A program made the translations under genes and the position numbers. A stretch of 64,000 nucleotides of DNA from Microbacterium sp. C5A9 (GTDB taxonomy: Bacteria; Actinomycetota; Actinomycetes; Actinomycetales; Microbacteriaceae), in the NCBI RefSeq assembly GCF_022627955.1, contig NZ_JABXGD010000006.1, positions 62,001 to 126,000 of the forward strand, given 5' to 3'. The notes beneath the pieces were generated by a model. The model did not search any database and was not told the origin of the DNA. It saw only the letters and a program-made list of their open reading frames with translations. This document shows, in pieces, positions 23,609 through 32,518 of the stretch. Numbering within the stretch: position 1 is the stretch's first letter; every line of letters begins with the position of its first letter.

Positions 23609-25375
23609 ATGCCTGATATCGCCAAGGTGCTCATCGCCAACCGCGGCGAGATCGCCGTACGCATCATCCGTGCCGCTCGTGACTCGGGGATCGCCTCGGT
23701 CGCCGTGTACGCCGACCAGGATCGCGACGCTCTGCACACCCGCCTCGCCGACGAGGCGTTCGCCCTCGATGGGGCCACGAGCGCCGAGACCTACCTGCAG
23801 ATCGAGAAGATCCTCTCGATCGCCCGCCGTGCCGGCGCCGACGCCGTGCACCCGGGCTACGGCTTCCTCGCCGAGAACGCCGAGTTCGCCCGTGCCGTCA
23901 TCGGTGCGGGCATGACCTGGATCGGCCCCTCCCCCGAGGCCATCGAGGCGCTCGGCGACAAGGTCACCGCCCGTCACGTCGCCGAGAAGGTCGGCGCCCC
24001 GCTGGCGCCGGGCACCCCCGGCCCCGTCGCCGGAGCCGACGAGGTCATCGCCTTCGCGAAGGAGTTCGGCCTGCCGATCGCGATCAAGGCCGCCTACGGC
24101 GGCGGTGGACGCGGCCTCAAGGTCGCCCGCGAACTCGACGAGGTCGCCGAGCTGTTCGAGTCCGCCACCCGCGAGGCCGTCGCCGCCTTCGGCCGCGGCG
24201 AGTGCTTCGTCGAGAAGTACCTCGACAAGCCGCGCCACGTCGAGACCCAGTGCCTCGCCGATGCCGAGGGCAACGTCGTCGTCATCTCGACGCGCGACTG
24301 CTCGCTGCAGCGCCGCCACCAGAAGCTCGTCGAGGAGGCGCCCGCGCCGTTCCTCACGGACGAGCAGAACGGGCAGCTCTACTCCGCGTCGAAGGCGATC
24401 CTCAAGGAGGTCGGCTACGTCGGTGCCGGAACCTGCGAGTTCCTCATCGGCGCCGACGGCACCGTCTCGTTCCTCGAGGTCAACACGCGTCTGCAGGTCG
24501 AGCACCCGGTGTCCGAAGAGGTCACCGGCATCGACCTCGTGCGCGAGCAGTTCCGCATCGCCGCCGGCGGCACCATCGACTACGACGACCCGAAGCCGAC
24601 CGGCCACTCGTTCGAGTTCCGCATCAACGGCGAGGACCCGGGCCGCGGGTTCCTGCCGCAGCCCGGACCGATCCACGTCTTCAAGACGTTCGGTGGTCCC
24701 GGAATCCGTCTCGACTCCGGCGTCACCGCGGGAGACTCGGTCTCCGGTGCGTTCGACTCGCTGCTCGCGAAGATCATCGTCACGGGCAAGGACCGCGCCG
24801 AGGCGCTCGAGCGCTCGCGCCGTGCCCTCGACGAGTTCGAGGTCGCCGGCCTCCCGACGGTGCTGCCGTTCCACCGCAAGGTCGTCAACGACCCCGCGTT
24901 CACCGCCGAGAACGGCGAGTTCGGCGTCTTCACGCGCTGGATCGAGACCGAGTTCGTGAACGACATCCCCGCGTGGGACGGCGAGCTCGAGTCCCCCGCC
25001 GCCGCGGAGAACCGCCACACCGTGGTCGTCGAGGTCGCCGGCAAGCGCCTCGAGGTCAGCCTGCCCGACCGTGTCGCGGTCTCGGCCAGCGCCGTGGGCC
25101 GTCCGGCCGCCGTGCCGCCGTCTCGTCGCAGCCACGCGACCTCGGTCAGCGCCGGAGCATCCGGAGACGCCGTGAAGTCCCCCATGCAGGCCACCGTGGT
25201 CAAGGTCGCCGTCGAAGAGGGGCAGCAGGTCGTCAAGGGAGACCTCGTCGTGGTCCTCGAGGCGATGAAGATGGAACAGCCCCTGCAGGCGCACAAGGAC
25301 GGCGTCATCAGCAACATCAACGCGAGCGCCGGCGCCACCGTGTCGGCGGGCCACCAGCTGCTCACGATCAGCTGA
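23609..25375 (+). CDS. Acyl-CoA carboxylase alpha subunit (biotin carboxylase + BCCP)
   Basis: A 588-residue protein. The biotin carboxylase domain (residues ~3-450) starts [18 protein letters not shown] and contains [11 protein letters not shown], the Gly-rich ATP loop [21 protein letters not shown] and [12 protein letters not shown]. The biotin carrier domain is at the C-terminus, with the biotinylated Lys in EAMKMEQ. The enzyme carboxylates biotin with bicarbonate and ATP, then pairs with the beta/epsilon subunits encoded at 15159-16984. The ATG at 23609 lies seven bases after TAGGCT (leaderless pattern); the frame extends 17 codons further upstream without support. A 40-base perfect hairpin follows. 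Confidence 0.95.
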   Translation: MPDIAKVLIANRGEIAVRIIRAARDSGIASVAVYADQDRDALHTRLADEAFALDGATSAETYLQIEKILSIARRAGADAVHPGYGFLAENAEFARAVIGAGMTWIGPSPEAIEALGDKVTARHVAEKVGAPLAPGTPGPVAGADEVIAFAKEFGLPIAIKAAYGGGGRGLKVARELDEVAELFESATREAVAAFGRGECFVEKYLDKPRHVETQCLADAEGNVVVISTRDCSLQRRHQKLVEEAPAPFLTDEQNGQLYSASKAILKEVGYVGAGTCEFLIGADGTVSFLEVNTRLQVEHPVSEEVTGIDLVREQFRIAAGGTIDYDDPKPTGHSFEFRINGEDPGRGFLPQPGPIHVFKTFGGPGIRLDSGVTAGDSVSGAFDSLLAKIIVTGKDRAEALERSRRALDEFEVAGLPTVLPFHRKVVNDPAFTAENGEFGVFTRWIETEFVNDIPAWDGELESPAAAENRHTVVVEVAGKRLEVSLPDRVAVSASAVGRPAAVPPSRRSHATSVSAGASGDAVKSPMQATVVKVAVEEGQQVVKGDLVVVLEAMKMEQPLQAHKDGVISNINASAGATVSAGHQLLTIS

Positions 25376-25385
25376 GAGCGAGTGT

Positions 25386-25425
25386 CGCGCGAAGGCCCCC
25401 ACCTCGAGGTGGGGGCCTTCGCGCG
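25386..25425. terminator. Perfect 40-base palindrome terminator after the carboxylase alpha gene
   Basis: Bases 25386-25405 are exactly complementary to 25406-25425, a 20-base-pair stem with no unpaired loop (the tip would open by a few bases). It lies 10 bases after the stop codon and probably also ends transcription coming from the convergent lpdA side. Confidence 0.88.
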
Positions 25426-25427
25426 TG

Positions 25428-25499
25428 TCAGGCGATGCGAGCCGACGCGCACCACTCGTCGAGCTCCTGCTGCGATGGCGGTGCACTCGTCCCCGTCAC
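25428..25499 (-). CDS. Possible 23-residue small protein downstream of lpdA
   Basis: On the minus strand GTG (25499-25497) is preceded by AGGAG at seven bases, and the frame encodes VTGTSAPPSQQELDEWCASA plus RIA before TGA. It starts 33 bases after the lpdA stop and ends two bases before the palindromic terminator, so it would be the last frame of the lpdA transcript. The good ribosome-binding site and its snug fit against the terminator are the only support; the product is not recognised. Confidence 0.35.
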   Translation of the reverse strand: MTGTSAPPSQQELDEWCASARIA

Positions 25500-25532
25500 T
25501 GCTGCGCTCCTGTGACGACCGACGGCGGGACG

Positions 25533-26978
25533 CTACGAGATCTTCGCGTTGACGAGGTGCATCGCGCGACTCGCGTCGGTGATGCTGCTCGACAGCGACG
25601 GGTACGCCGCGAAGACGCGCGAGACCTGGTCGACCGTGAGACGACGCTCGACCGCGACGGCGATCGGGTAGATCAGCTCGGATGCCTTCGGCCCGACGAT
25701 CACACCGCCGATGACCGTGCCAGATCCCTTGCGTGCGATCAGCTTCACGAAGCCGTCCTTGATGCCCATCATCTTCGCCCGCGGATTCGCCGCGAGCGGG
25801 AGCTTGTAGACGAGGCCGTCGGCCACGCCGTCCTCGACATCCTTCTCGGAGTATCCGACGGTCGCGATCTCAGGCGCCGTGAAGATGTTCGAGGTGATCT
25901 TGATCAGCTCGAGCGGGATCACGATGTCGCCGAGGGCGTGGAACACGGCCGTGCGGCCCTGCATCGACGCGACCGAGGCCAGCGGGAAGAAGTTCGTGCA
26001 GTCGCCCACCGCGTAGACGTTCGGCACCGAGGTGCGAGCCACGCGGTTGACCCGGACGTGTCCGGTCTCGTCGAGTTCGACACCCGCGTCCTCGAGGCCG
26101 ATGCCGGCGGTGTTGGGGATCGACCCGACGGCCATGAGGCAGTGGCTGCCGTCGACCGTGCGCCCGTCGGACAGCGTCGCCGTCACGCCGTCCTTCGTGA
26201 CCTCGACCTTCTCGGCGCGGGCCTTGGAGAGCACCGTCATACCGCCGCGCTTGAAGACCTTCTCGAGCACGCGCGCAGCATCCTGGTCCTCGCCCGGAAG
26301 CACCTGGTCGCGGCTGGAGACCAGGGTCACCTTGGCGCCGAGGTTCATGTAGGCGGACGCGAACTCGGCACCGGTCACCCCGGAGCCGACGACGATGAGG
26401 TGCTCGGGCAGCGCCTTCATGTCGTAGAGCTGAGTCCACGTGAGGATGCGCTTGCCGTCGGGCTTCGCCGAATCCAGCTCGCGCGGCGAGGCGCCGACCG
26501 CGACGATGATCGTGTCGGCCTCGATGCGGTCGAAGTCCGTGCCGTCCTGACCGGTCGAGACGATGATCGCGTTCGGCCCTTCGAGGCGCCCGTGTCCGGA
26601 CAGGATGCGCACACCGGCCTCCAGCAGCGCCGACCGCATGTCCTCGGACTGCTGGCCCGCGAGGGCGATGAGTCGCTTGTTCACGGCCGCGAGGTTGATC
26701 GCGATCTCGGGCTTGAGGGGCTTGCCGTGGTCGCCCTTGGCGAAGAACTGCACACCGAGATCCGAGGCCTCGGAGATCGCCACCGCGGCGTCGGCCGTGG
26801 CGATCAGGCTCTTCGAGGGGACGACGTCGGTGAGGACGGCCGCGCCTCCGACCCCCACCCGCTCGACCAGGGTCACCTCGGCTCCGAGCTGGGCGGCGGC
26901 GAGTGCCGCCTCGTAGCCGCCGGGACCGCCGCCGAGCACGGCGACGCGCTGAGTGCGCTCAAAAGGGGTGGAAGACAT
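25533..26978 (-). CDS. lpdA: LpdA-like NAD(P)H-quinone dehydrogenase (disulfide-less lipoamide dehydrogenase homologue)
   Basis: A 481-residue flavoprotein of the pyridine nucleotide-disulfide oxidoreductase family. FAD site GGGPGGYEAALAAAQLGA; NAD site VGSGVTGAEFASAYMNLGA; second FAD motif VYAVGDCTNF; C-terminal dimerisation domain. Where true dihydrolipoamide dehydrogenases have the redox pair C....C (GGTCLNVGC), this protein has GGAAVLTDVVPSK without cysteines. It cannot reduce disulfides that way and matches the actinobacterial LpdA (Rv3303c-type) quinone reductases. The start is the ATG at 26978; an ATG three codons earlier is possible. Divergent from the purine nucleoside phosphorylase gene. 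Confidence 0.85.
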   Translation of the reverse strand: MSSTPFERTQRVAVLGGGPGGYEAALAAAQLGAEVTLVERVGVGGAAVLTDVVPSKSLIATADAAVAISEASDLGVQFFAKGDHGKPLKPEIAINLAAVNKRLIALAGQQSEDMRSALLEAGVRILSGHGRLEGPNAIIVSTGQDGTDFDRIEADTIIVAVGASPRELDSAKPDGKRILTWTQLYDMKALPEHLIVVGSGVTGAEFASAYMNLGAKVTLVSSRDQVLPGEDQDAARVLEKVFKRGGMTVLSKARAEKVEVTKDGVTATLSDGRTVDGSHCLMAVGSIPNTAGIGLEDAGVELDETGHVRVNRVARTSVPNVYAVGDCTNFFPLASVASMQGRTAVFHALGDIVIPLELIKITSNIFTAPEIATVGYSEKDVEDGVADGLVYKLPLAANPRAKMMGIKDGFVKLIARKGSGTVIGGVIVGPKASELIYPIAVAVERRLTVDQVSRVFAAYPSLSSSITDASRAMHLVNAKIS

Positions 26979-27035
26979 GGTTCCCATTCTCTCGCAATCC
27001 TGGCACCCGAGCCTGCACCTTCCTAGAGTGGATCC

Positions 27036-27869
27036 ATGTCCGAAACACACACCAACCCCCTCGACGACCCCACCGCGAACCCGTTCGAGGTCGCCGCCGC
27101 AGCCGCCGCAGACATCGCGCGCCTGACCGGAGTCGAGCAGCACGACATCGCCCTGACCCTCGGCAGCGGATGGGGCAAGGCCGCCGACATCATCGGCGAG
27201 ACCACCGCGACGATCCCCGCCACCGAGGTCACCGGCTTCTCCAAGCCAGCACTCGAGGGCCACGTCGGCACCCTGCGCAGCATCCGCACCCCCGACGGCA
27301 AGAACGTGCTCGTCATCGGCGCCCGCACCCACTACTACGAGGGCCACGGCGTGCGGCGGGTCGTGCACTCCGTGCGCACGGCGGCAGCTACCGGGGCGAA
27401 GATCATGGTGCTCACGAACGGCGCCGGCGGTGTGCGGGAGACCTGGACGCCGGGGCAGCCCGTACTCATCAGCGACCACATCAACCTCACCGCCGACTCG
27501 CCGCTCGAGGGTGCGACCTTCATCGACCTGACCGACCTGTACTCGACGCGACTTCGCGACATCGCCCGCACCGTCGATCCGACGCTCGACGAGGGCGTGT
27601 ACACGCAGTTCCGCGGACCGCACTACGAGACGCCGGCCGAGGTGCAGATGGCCAAGCACATCGGCGGTCACATCGTCGGCATGTCGACGGCCCTCGAGGC
27701 GATCGCCGCCCGTGAGGCCGGCATGGAGATCCTGGGCTTCTCGCTCATCACGAATCTCGCCGCCGGCATCCAGAAGACCCCGCTGAGCCACGCCGAGGTG
27801 ATCGAGGCGGGCCGCGAGGCGGAGCCCGTGATCTCGGCGCTGCTGGCCCGAGTGGTCGCGGCGCTGTGA
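27036..27869 (+). CDS. Purine nucleoside phosphorylase
   Basis: A 277-residue phosphorylase of the trimeric PNP/MTAP family, cleaving purine nucleosides with phosphate to free base and (deoxy)ribose-1-phosphate. Motifs: LTLGSGWGKAADII (phosphate loop), GHVGTLR, GARTHYYEGHG, LTNGAGGV, QFRGPHYETPAEVQM and MSTALEAIAAREAGM, with the substrate-contacting TNLAAG near the end. TAGAGT six bases before the ATG suggests a leaderless mRNA. It overlaps the phosphohexomutase gene by 4 bases; that enzyme could isomerise the released pentose-1-phosphate. Confidence 0.93.
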   Translation: MSETHTNPLDDPTANPFEVAAAAAADIARLTGVEQHDIALTLGSGWGKAADIIGETTATIPATEVTGFSKPALEGHVGTLRSIRTPDGKNVLVIGARTHYYEGHGVRRVVHSVRTAAATGAKIMVLTNGAGGVRETWTPGQPVLISDHINLTADSPLEGATFIDLTDLYSTRLRDIARTVDPTLDEGVYTQFRGPHYETPAEVQMAKHIGGHIVGMSTALEAIAAREAGMEILGFSLITNLAAGIQKTPLSHAEVIEAGREAEPVISALLARVVAAL

Positions 27870-29536
27870 GCGAGGAGCGCCTCGCACAGGCTCGCGCCTG
27901 GATGAGGCAGGACCCCGACCACGAGACCCGCGACGAGCTCGCGGGCGTCGTCACGCGGGCCTCGGCCGGTGACGACACAGCGGTCGCCGAGCTCGACGAC
28001 CGCTTCGGCAGCCGGCTCGCGTTCGGCACGGCCGGTCTGCGGGGTGCTCTCGGCGCCGGCAGCAACCGCATGAACCGCGTGCTCGTCGCCCAGGCCGCCG
28101 CCGGATTCGCGGCATATCTGCGCGAGCGCTCGGCGGGTGGCACGCCGACCGTGGTGATCGGCTACGACGGCCGCCGCAACTCGCGCGTGTTCGCGACCGA
28201 CTCGGCCGAGCTGTTCGCCGGTGCGGGACTCCGCGCGATCCTGCTGCCCCGGCTGCTGCCGACCCCGGTGCTCGCGTTCGCGGTCCGTCACCTCGGTGCG
28301 GACGCGGGAGTCATGGTCACGGCCTCTCACAACCCGCCGAACGACAACGGGTACAAGGTGTATCTCGGCGGCGCGAACCAGGGAGCGCAGATCGTCGCTC
28401 CGGCGGATGCCGAGATCGCGGCGCACATCCAGCAGGTGGCCGACGCGGGCGACATCTCCGCACTCCCCCGGTCGACGGCCTACGAGACCGCGGGCGAAGA
28501 CGTCGTCGACGCGTACGTCGCCGCGACAGCCGCCGTCGCCCCGGCCCCGTCCTCGGCCTCCGGGCTCCGGTGGGTCTACACGGCGATGCACGGCGTCGGC
28601 TGGGAGACGCTGTCGAAGATCGTGACCGCGGCCGGCTACCCCCAGCCGATGGTCGTCGGAGAGCAGCTGAAGCCCGACGCGACCTTCCGCACGGTGTCGT
28701 TCCCCAACCCGGAGGAGCCGGGGGCGATGGACCTCGCGTTCGCGCGTGGACGCCGCGTGCAGGCGGACTTCATCCTCGCCAACGATCCGGATGCCGACCG
28801 CCTCGCCGTGGCCGTTCCCGACGCCGCGTCGGAGAGCGGGTGGCGACGACTCACCGGCAACGAGGTGGGACTCCTGCTCGGCGCGCGCGCGGCGAAGGCC
28901 GCGGAGGGCACCGACGGCGCCTCGCTCGCGTGCTCGCTCGTGTCGTCTCCCGGTCTCGGTGCGATCGCCGCGCATCACGGACTCGACTTCCACGAGACGC
29001 TCACGGGCTTCAAGTGGATCTCGCGTGCCCCCGGCATCGTCTACGGTTTCGAGGAGGCGCTCGGCTACCTCGTGAACCCCGACACCGTGCGCGACAAGGA
29101 TGGGATCTCCGCGGCCGTCGCTGTTCTCGGCCTCGCCGCGGAAGCCCACGAGCGCGGGTCGTCGCTGAGTGACCTGATCGCGGAGCTGGGCGAGACCTAC
29201 GGTCATTTCGCGAGCGGACAGGTGTCGATCCGCGTCGATGATCTGTCGGTGATCGGGCGCGTGATGCTGTCGCTGCGCACCCTGCCCCCCGTGCGCTTCG
29301 ACGCCCACTCGGTCGCCTCAGCCGAGGACCTGCTGCACGCCGTCGAGGGTGCGCCGTCCGGCGACGTGCTGCGCTACCGGCTGACGGACGGCTCCCGCAT
29401 CATCGTGCGCCCCAGCGGCACCGAGCCGAAGCTGAAGGTCTACATCGATGCGAAGGCTGATTCGGCCGACCGCGCCGCCGAGATCGTGCGCGAGCTCGAG
29501 GCCGCCGTGCGCACGCTGCTGGAAGAGCGCTCGTAG
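27866..29536 (+). CDS. Phosphohexomutase (phosphoglucomutase/phosphomannomutase family)
   Basis: A 556-residue mutase that moves phosphate between C1 and C6 (or C5) of sugars. Residues: FGTAGLRG near 50, active-site phosphoserine loop VTASHNPPNDNGYK, metal loop NDPDADR, sugar loop GFEEALGY, and phosphate-binding RPSGTEPKLKVY. The GTG start overlaps the phosphorylase stop (GTGA), indicating coupled expression. Homologues beside purine nucleoside phosphorylases are often phosphopentomutase-like, so ribose-1-phosphate may be the real substrate. An HPr paralogue follows three bases after the stop. Confidence 0.92.
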   Translation: MSEERLAQARAWMRQDPDHETRDELAGVVTRASAGDDTAVAELDDRFGSRLAFGTAGLRGALGAGSNRMNRVLVAQAAAGFAAYLRERSAGGTPTVVIGYDGRRNSRVFATDSAELFAGAGLRAILLPRLLPTPVLAFAVRHLGADAGVMVTASHNPPNDNGYKVYLGGANQGAQIVAPADAEIAAHIQQVADAGDISALPRSTAYETAGEDVVDAYVAATAAVAPAPSSASGLRWVYTAMHGVGWETLSKIVTAAGYPQPMVVGEQLKPDATFRTVSFPNPEEPGAMDLAFARGRRVQADFILANDPDADRLAVAVPDAASESGWRRLTGNEVGLLLGARAAKAAEGTDGASLACSLVSSPGLGAIAAHHGLDFHETLTGFKWISRAPGIVYGFEEALGYLVNPDTVRDKDGISAAVAVLGLAAEAHERGSSLSDLIAELGETYGHFASGQVSIRVDDLSVIGRVMLSLRTLPPVRFDAHSVASAEDLLHAVEGAPSGDVLRYRLTDGSRIIVRPSGTEPKLKVYIDAKADSADRAAEIVRELEAAVRTLLEERS

Positions 29537-29539
29537 GAC

Positions 29540-29803
29540 ATGCCCAGACGACAGGTGGTCATCACCGCTCACAACGGGGTGCACGCGCGCCCCGTCGCGG
29601 AGATCGTGCGGGTGGTGCAGGCGCACCCGCACGCGGTGACCCTGCGGACGTCGACGGGGGCGGTCGTGGACCTGAGCAGCGTTCTCGCTCTCATGGACCT
29701 CGGCCTCACCTCCGGCGACGTCGTCGTGCTCGAGACCGCGGACTCCGCGGGTGCCGACAGGATGCTCGACACGCTCTCGGGCGTGCTGGACCCGCGGCGC
29801 TGA
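29540..29803 (+). CDS. HPr family phosphocarrier protein (paralogue outside the PTS operon)
   Basis: An 87-residue protein with the HPr active site NGVHARPV (His15) and a serine pair at the usual regulatory position (Ser46-Ser47 in DLSSVLAL). The core is more diverged than the second HPr at 32240: the stretch after the active site reads AEIVRVVQAHPHAVTL, and the conserved K-x-V-N before the serine is VVDL. It lies three bases after the phosphohexomutase stop, so it is cotranscribed with nucleoside salvage rather than with PTS genes. It may carry phosphate or have a regulatory role. Confidence 0.85.
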   Translation: MPRRQVVITAHNGVHARPVAEIVRVVQAHPHAVTLRTSTGAVVDLSSVLALMDLGLTSGDVVVLETADSAGADRMLDTLSGVLDPRR

Positions 29804-29838
29804 GGCTCGCCCCGCGACAGGCTCCCGCCGCGACGACG

Positions 29839-31761
29839 TCAGCCGTCGATGACCGCCACGAGCTCATCGAGGAAGGCCTCGAACGTGGTGCCGCGACGCA
29901 CGATGCGCTGCACGCTCTCACGTTCGCTGAACACCTCGACGAGCTGCTCGAACACCGTCTGGAAGGCGGCCCGGTCACTCTCGCTGAAGGCGGCGAGCGC
30001 GACGACCTGCACACGGCCCTCACCCCAGGCCGCCGAGCCGTCGGCCACGCCGATCGCGATCGCCGTTCTGGTCGCCGTCATCTGCAGGGCGTGCGGCACC
30101 GCGAGGGCGTCCGTGAACGCGGTCGACGACATCCGCTCGCGGAGGATCGTGTTCTCGACGTAGTCGTCGCCGATCAGGCCGGCGTCGACGAGGAGTCCCC
30201 CCAGACGGCGGATGATCGCCTCCTCGCCCTCGTCGGGCAGGGGGTGCACGAACGCGTCGGCATCGAAGTAGCGGGCGAGCTCGGCGCGCAGTCGGGTGAG
30301 CCGTCGCCCGCGACGCACACGCGCTGCGGCCTGCTGGATGCGGTCGACATCGGCATCCGTGAGGAACGGCTGGATGCGCACGAAGCGGTCACCCGCAGCC
30401 CCCGGCTCGATCGTGCTGAGCACGAGGTCGGTGTCGAATGACTCCCAGTCCGGATCGACCTCCGTGACCACGCTCGTGACCTCGATCGCCGTGCCGAGTG
30501 AGCGGTCGACGCTCGATCGCAGCAGCTCGTGCAGCTCGTAGTACCCGGGGCAGACGATCGTCGCGGTCAGGATCGACTCGGCCTTGCGACTGCGCTCGAG
30601 TCGCCCGCCGACGTGCATGGCGATGTACGCGATCTCGTCGTCGTGGATCGGCGTGCCGAGCCGATCGTGCAGACCGCTCGCGACCGAGACCGCCACCTCG
30701 AAGATCATCGGATACGACGTCTTGAGCGACCGGGTCAGCGGATTGCGGGTGAGCGCGCTCTCCTCGGCGCGGCGCAGCAGGTTCTGCACGTGCAGCGCGA
30801 GACGCAGCACGAAGGTCTCGTCGACGAGGTCGACCTCGAAGTCGTGCGCCGCACGGGCGAGTTCGGCGCGCACCGCCTCCTCGACACCCGGCGCCACCCC
30901 GCTGCGCGCGACTTCGCGCGTCGCGTCCTGCCCCGGGGCGACGATGCGGGTCAGGACGAGCGAGGCGAGGTGCCCGCTGTCGCCTTCGCCGAGCGTGACC
31001 GAGAAGTGCTCGCTCGCGAGCCGCGCGATCACCGCCCCCACCTGCGGGATCTCCTCCCGGGCGCTGGGCGGAGCGGAGTCGAGGGCATGACCTGCAGCCA
31101 CCCGCTCTGCGGCGATCGCGATGTGGAGCAGCACGTCGGAGATCGCGAGCTCGTTGACGTAGTAGCCCAGGACCCCGAGCTCGCGGACCAGCTCCGACTT
31201 GAAGGGCGCGACGGCGTCGGCGCCGACCGCGGTGGCCGCGAGCGCACGGCGGAAGGTCTCGGGGTGGAACGACGCGGCATCCATCTCATCGTGCGCGAGC
31301 CGCGAGAGCAGTCTCCGCTGCGCCGCCTCGGTGCCGCGCAGCCGCACGACCTCGCGGTCTCGCTCGAGGGTCAGCTCGGTTCCGTCGAGCAGGCCCCGCA
31401 CACGCGAGAGGTCCGCCTCGACGGTGGCCTCGCTGACATGCAGCCGATCGGCCATCTCGAAGACGTCGATGCCCGTCGGCACGTCGAGGAGCGTGCGCAC
31501 GAGAGCGTGCAGCCGGTCCCGCGGCGCCGAGTCCCCGCTCTGCCGTGTCCGCAGCGCATCCCGTGCTCCGGCGGCGGCCCGATAGCCCGCAGGGCCCGAC
31601 TCCACGGCATCCGCATCACCCGTGCGCGCATTCAGCGCGGCGACGTAGGAGCGGATGCTGCGCGGGGTGACCCCCAGCTGATCGGCGAGACTCGCGGCCG
31701 TGGCCCAGGAGCCCTGGCGCAGCAGGGTGGCGAGGAGCTGGTCTTGGCGCTGACGCGACAT
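29839..31761 (-). CDS. mtlR: PTS-regulated transcriptional regulator, MtlR/BglG type
   Basis: A 640-residue regulator. N-terminal helix-turn-helix at ~1-60 (LLATLLRQGSWATAASLADQ, LGVTPRSIRSYV) with a second one near 95-130 (VSEATVEADLSRVRGLL). Two PRD domains follow, with His in LLHIAIAAERV (~216) and IAYIAMHVGGRLE (~395). Next come an EIIB-like domain (ATIVCPGYYELHELL) and a C-terminal EIIA-like domain with phosphorylatable His in AVPHALQ. Phosphorylation by the PTS would report mannitol availability and energy state. It is transcribed divergently from the mannitol operon across 164 bases and has GGGAGGATC before the ATG. Confidence 0.9.
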   Translation of the reverse strand: MSRQRQDQLLATLLRQGSWATAASLADQLGVTPRSIRSYVAALNARTGDADAVESGPAGYRAAAGARDALRTRQSGDSAPRDRLHALVRTLLDVPTGIDVFEMADRLHVSEATVEADLSRVRGLLDGTELTLERDREVVRLRGTEAAQRRLLSRLAHDEMDAASFHPETFRRALAATAVGADAVAPFKSELVRELGVLGYYVNELAISDVLLHIAIAAERVAAGHALDSAPPSAREEIPQVGAVIARLASEHFSVTLGEGDSGHLASLVLTRIVAPGQDATREVARSGVAPGVEEAVRAELARAAHDFEVDLVDETFVLRLALHVQNLLRRAEESALTRNPLTRSLKTSYPMIFEVAVSVASGLHDRLGTPIHDDEIAYIAMHVGGRLERSRKAESILTATIVCPGYYELHELLRSSVDRSLGTAIEVTSVVTEVDPDWESFDTDLVLSTIEPGAAGDRFVRIQPFLTDADVDRIQQAAARVRRGRRLTRLRAELARYFDADAFVHPLPDEGEEAIIRRLGGLLVDAGLIGDDYVENTILRERMSSTAFTDALAVPHALQMTATRTAIAIGVADGSAAWGEGRVQVVALAAFSESDRAAFQTVFEQLVEVFSERESVQRIVRRGTTFEAFLDELVAVIDG

Positions 31762-31848
31762 GATCCTCCCCTGCTTCGTGCCGACGGCACTGTCCCGGCG
31801 TGACTTCCATGATGTCAGCTACCGAGGCGGCGCGTCTCGAAACCGACA

Positions 31849-31915
31849 TTCCGCAGGGGCGGAAAGGAACGTGTTGGCACGCTCTCGCCGGATTTCCCAG
31901 ACTGTTCTCAGGAAA
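31849..31915 (+). promoter_or_regulatory. Control region of the mannitol operon with two short inverted repeats
   Basis: Between the regulator and the operon lie TTCCG/CGGAA (31849-31853 and 31860-31864) and TTTCC/GGAAA (31893-31897 and 31911-31915). GGAAAGG occurs as a direct repeat (31861 and 31911), the second copy serving as the ribosome-binding region of the EIIB gene. Regulator binding is plausible but not shown. Confidence 0.35.
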
Positions 31916-31925
31916 GGTGGCATCA

Positions 31926-32243
31926 ATGAGGATCCTCGTGGTGTGCGGCGCGGGCGCGTCGAGCACATTCGTCGCGCAGCGACTCCGCCGGGCGGCGACA
32001 GACGCCGGTCTCGACTGGGACGCCTCCGCCGGCATGGAGCACTCCGTCTCCCCGGGCGCTCACGACCTCGTCCTCCTCGGCCCCCATCTCGCCGACCGCC
32101 TCGACGCCGTCCGCGACGCTGCGCGGGTACCGGTGGCCGTCCTCCCCGAGGACGTCTTCACGGACCGCGACGGCTCGCGCACCCTCGCACTCGCGCGCTC
32201 GATCCTCGTCGACGTCGCGACCACCCCGGAAGGAACATCATGA
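31926..32243 (+). CDS. Standalone PTS EIIB-like protein
   Basis: A 105-residue EIIB domain of the lactose/cellobiose fold. ILVVCGAGASSTFVAQRLRRAA has the phosphorylatable Cys7 followed by the P-loop-like GAGASS. It has no EIIC or EIIA of its own class nearby, and the mannitol EIICB at 34197 already carries its own EIIB domain. It could be a regulatory phosphoryl sensor or a remnant. ATG at 31926 is preceded by AGGAAAGGTGG. It is the first gene of the operon and overlaps the HPr gene by 4 bases, so it is expressed with it. Confidence 0.85.
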   Translation: MRILVVCGAGASSTFVAQRLRRAATDAGLDWDASAGMEHSVSPGAHDLVLLGPHLADRLDAVRDAARVPVAVLPEDVFTDRDGSRTLALARSILVDVATTPEGTS

Positions 32244-32518
32244 CCGTCTCCCGCACCGTCCGCATCGGCTCCTCGCATGGCCTGCATGCTCGCCCCGCGA
32301 AGCTGTTCGCGCAGGCCGCGAAGGACTCCGGAATCCCCGTCACGATCGCCAAGGACTCCGGCAAGGCGGTCAACGCGGCCAGCATCCTCGGCGTGATCGC
32401 CCTCGCCATCGAGTACGGCGACTACGTGACGCTGACCGCCGACGGCGACAGCGCCGAGAGCGTGCTCGACACGCTCACCGAACTGCTCACGACGGATCAC
32501 GACCAGGAGAGCGCATGA
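32240..32518 (+). CDS. ptsH: HPr phosphocarrier protein
   Basis: A 92-residue HPr. Active-site His16 in SSHGLHARPAKLF; conserved regulatory Ser48 in GKAVNAASILGVIAL. It accepts phosphate from EI and passes it to EIIA proteins. It is the closer match of the two HPr-like proteins in the window to classical HPr. Overlaps its neighbours by 4 bases on each side (EIIB-like upstream, EI downstream), so expression of the general PTS proteins is tied to mannitol use here. Confidence 0.95.
   Translation: MTVSRTVRIGSSHGLHARPAKLFAQAAKDSGIPVTIAKDSGKAVNAASILGVIALAIEYGDYVTLTADGDSAESVLDTLTELLTTDHDQESA

Noticed and set aside
31849-31915. Mannitol leader considered as a BglG-type RNA antiterminator site
   Set aside because: The regulator has DNA-binding helix-turn-helix domains instead of an RNA-binding CAT domain, and no overlapping terminator hairpin is visible.
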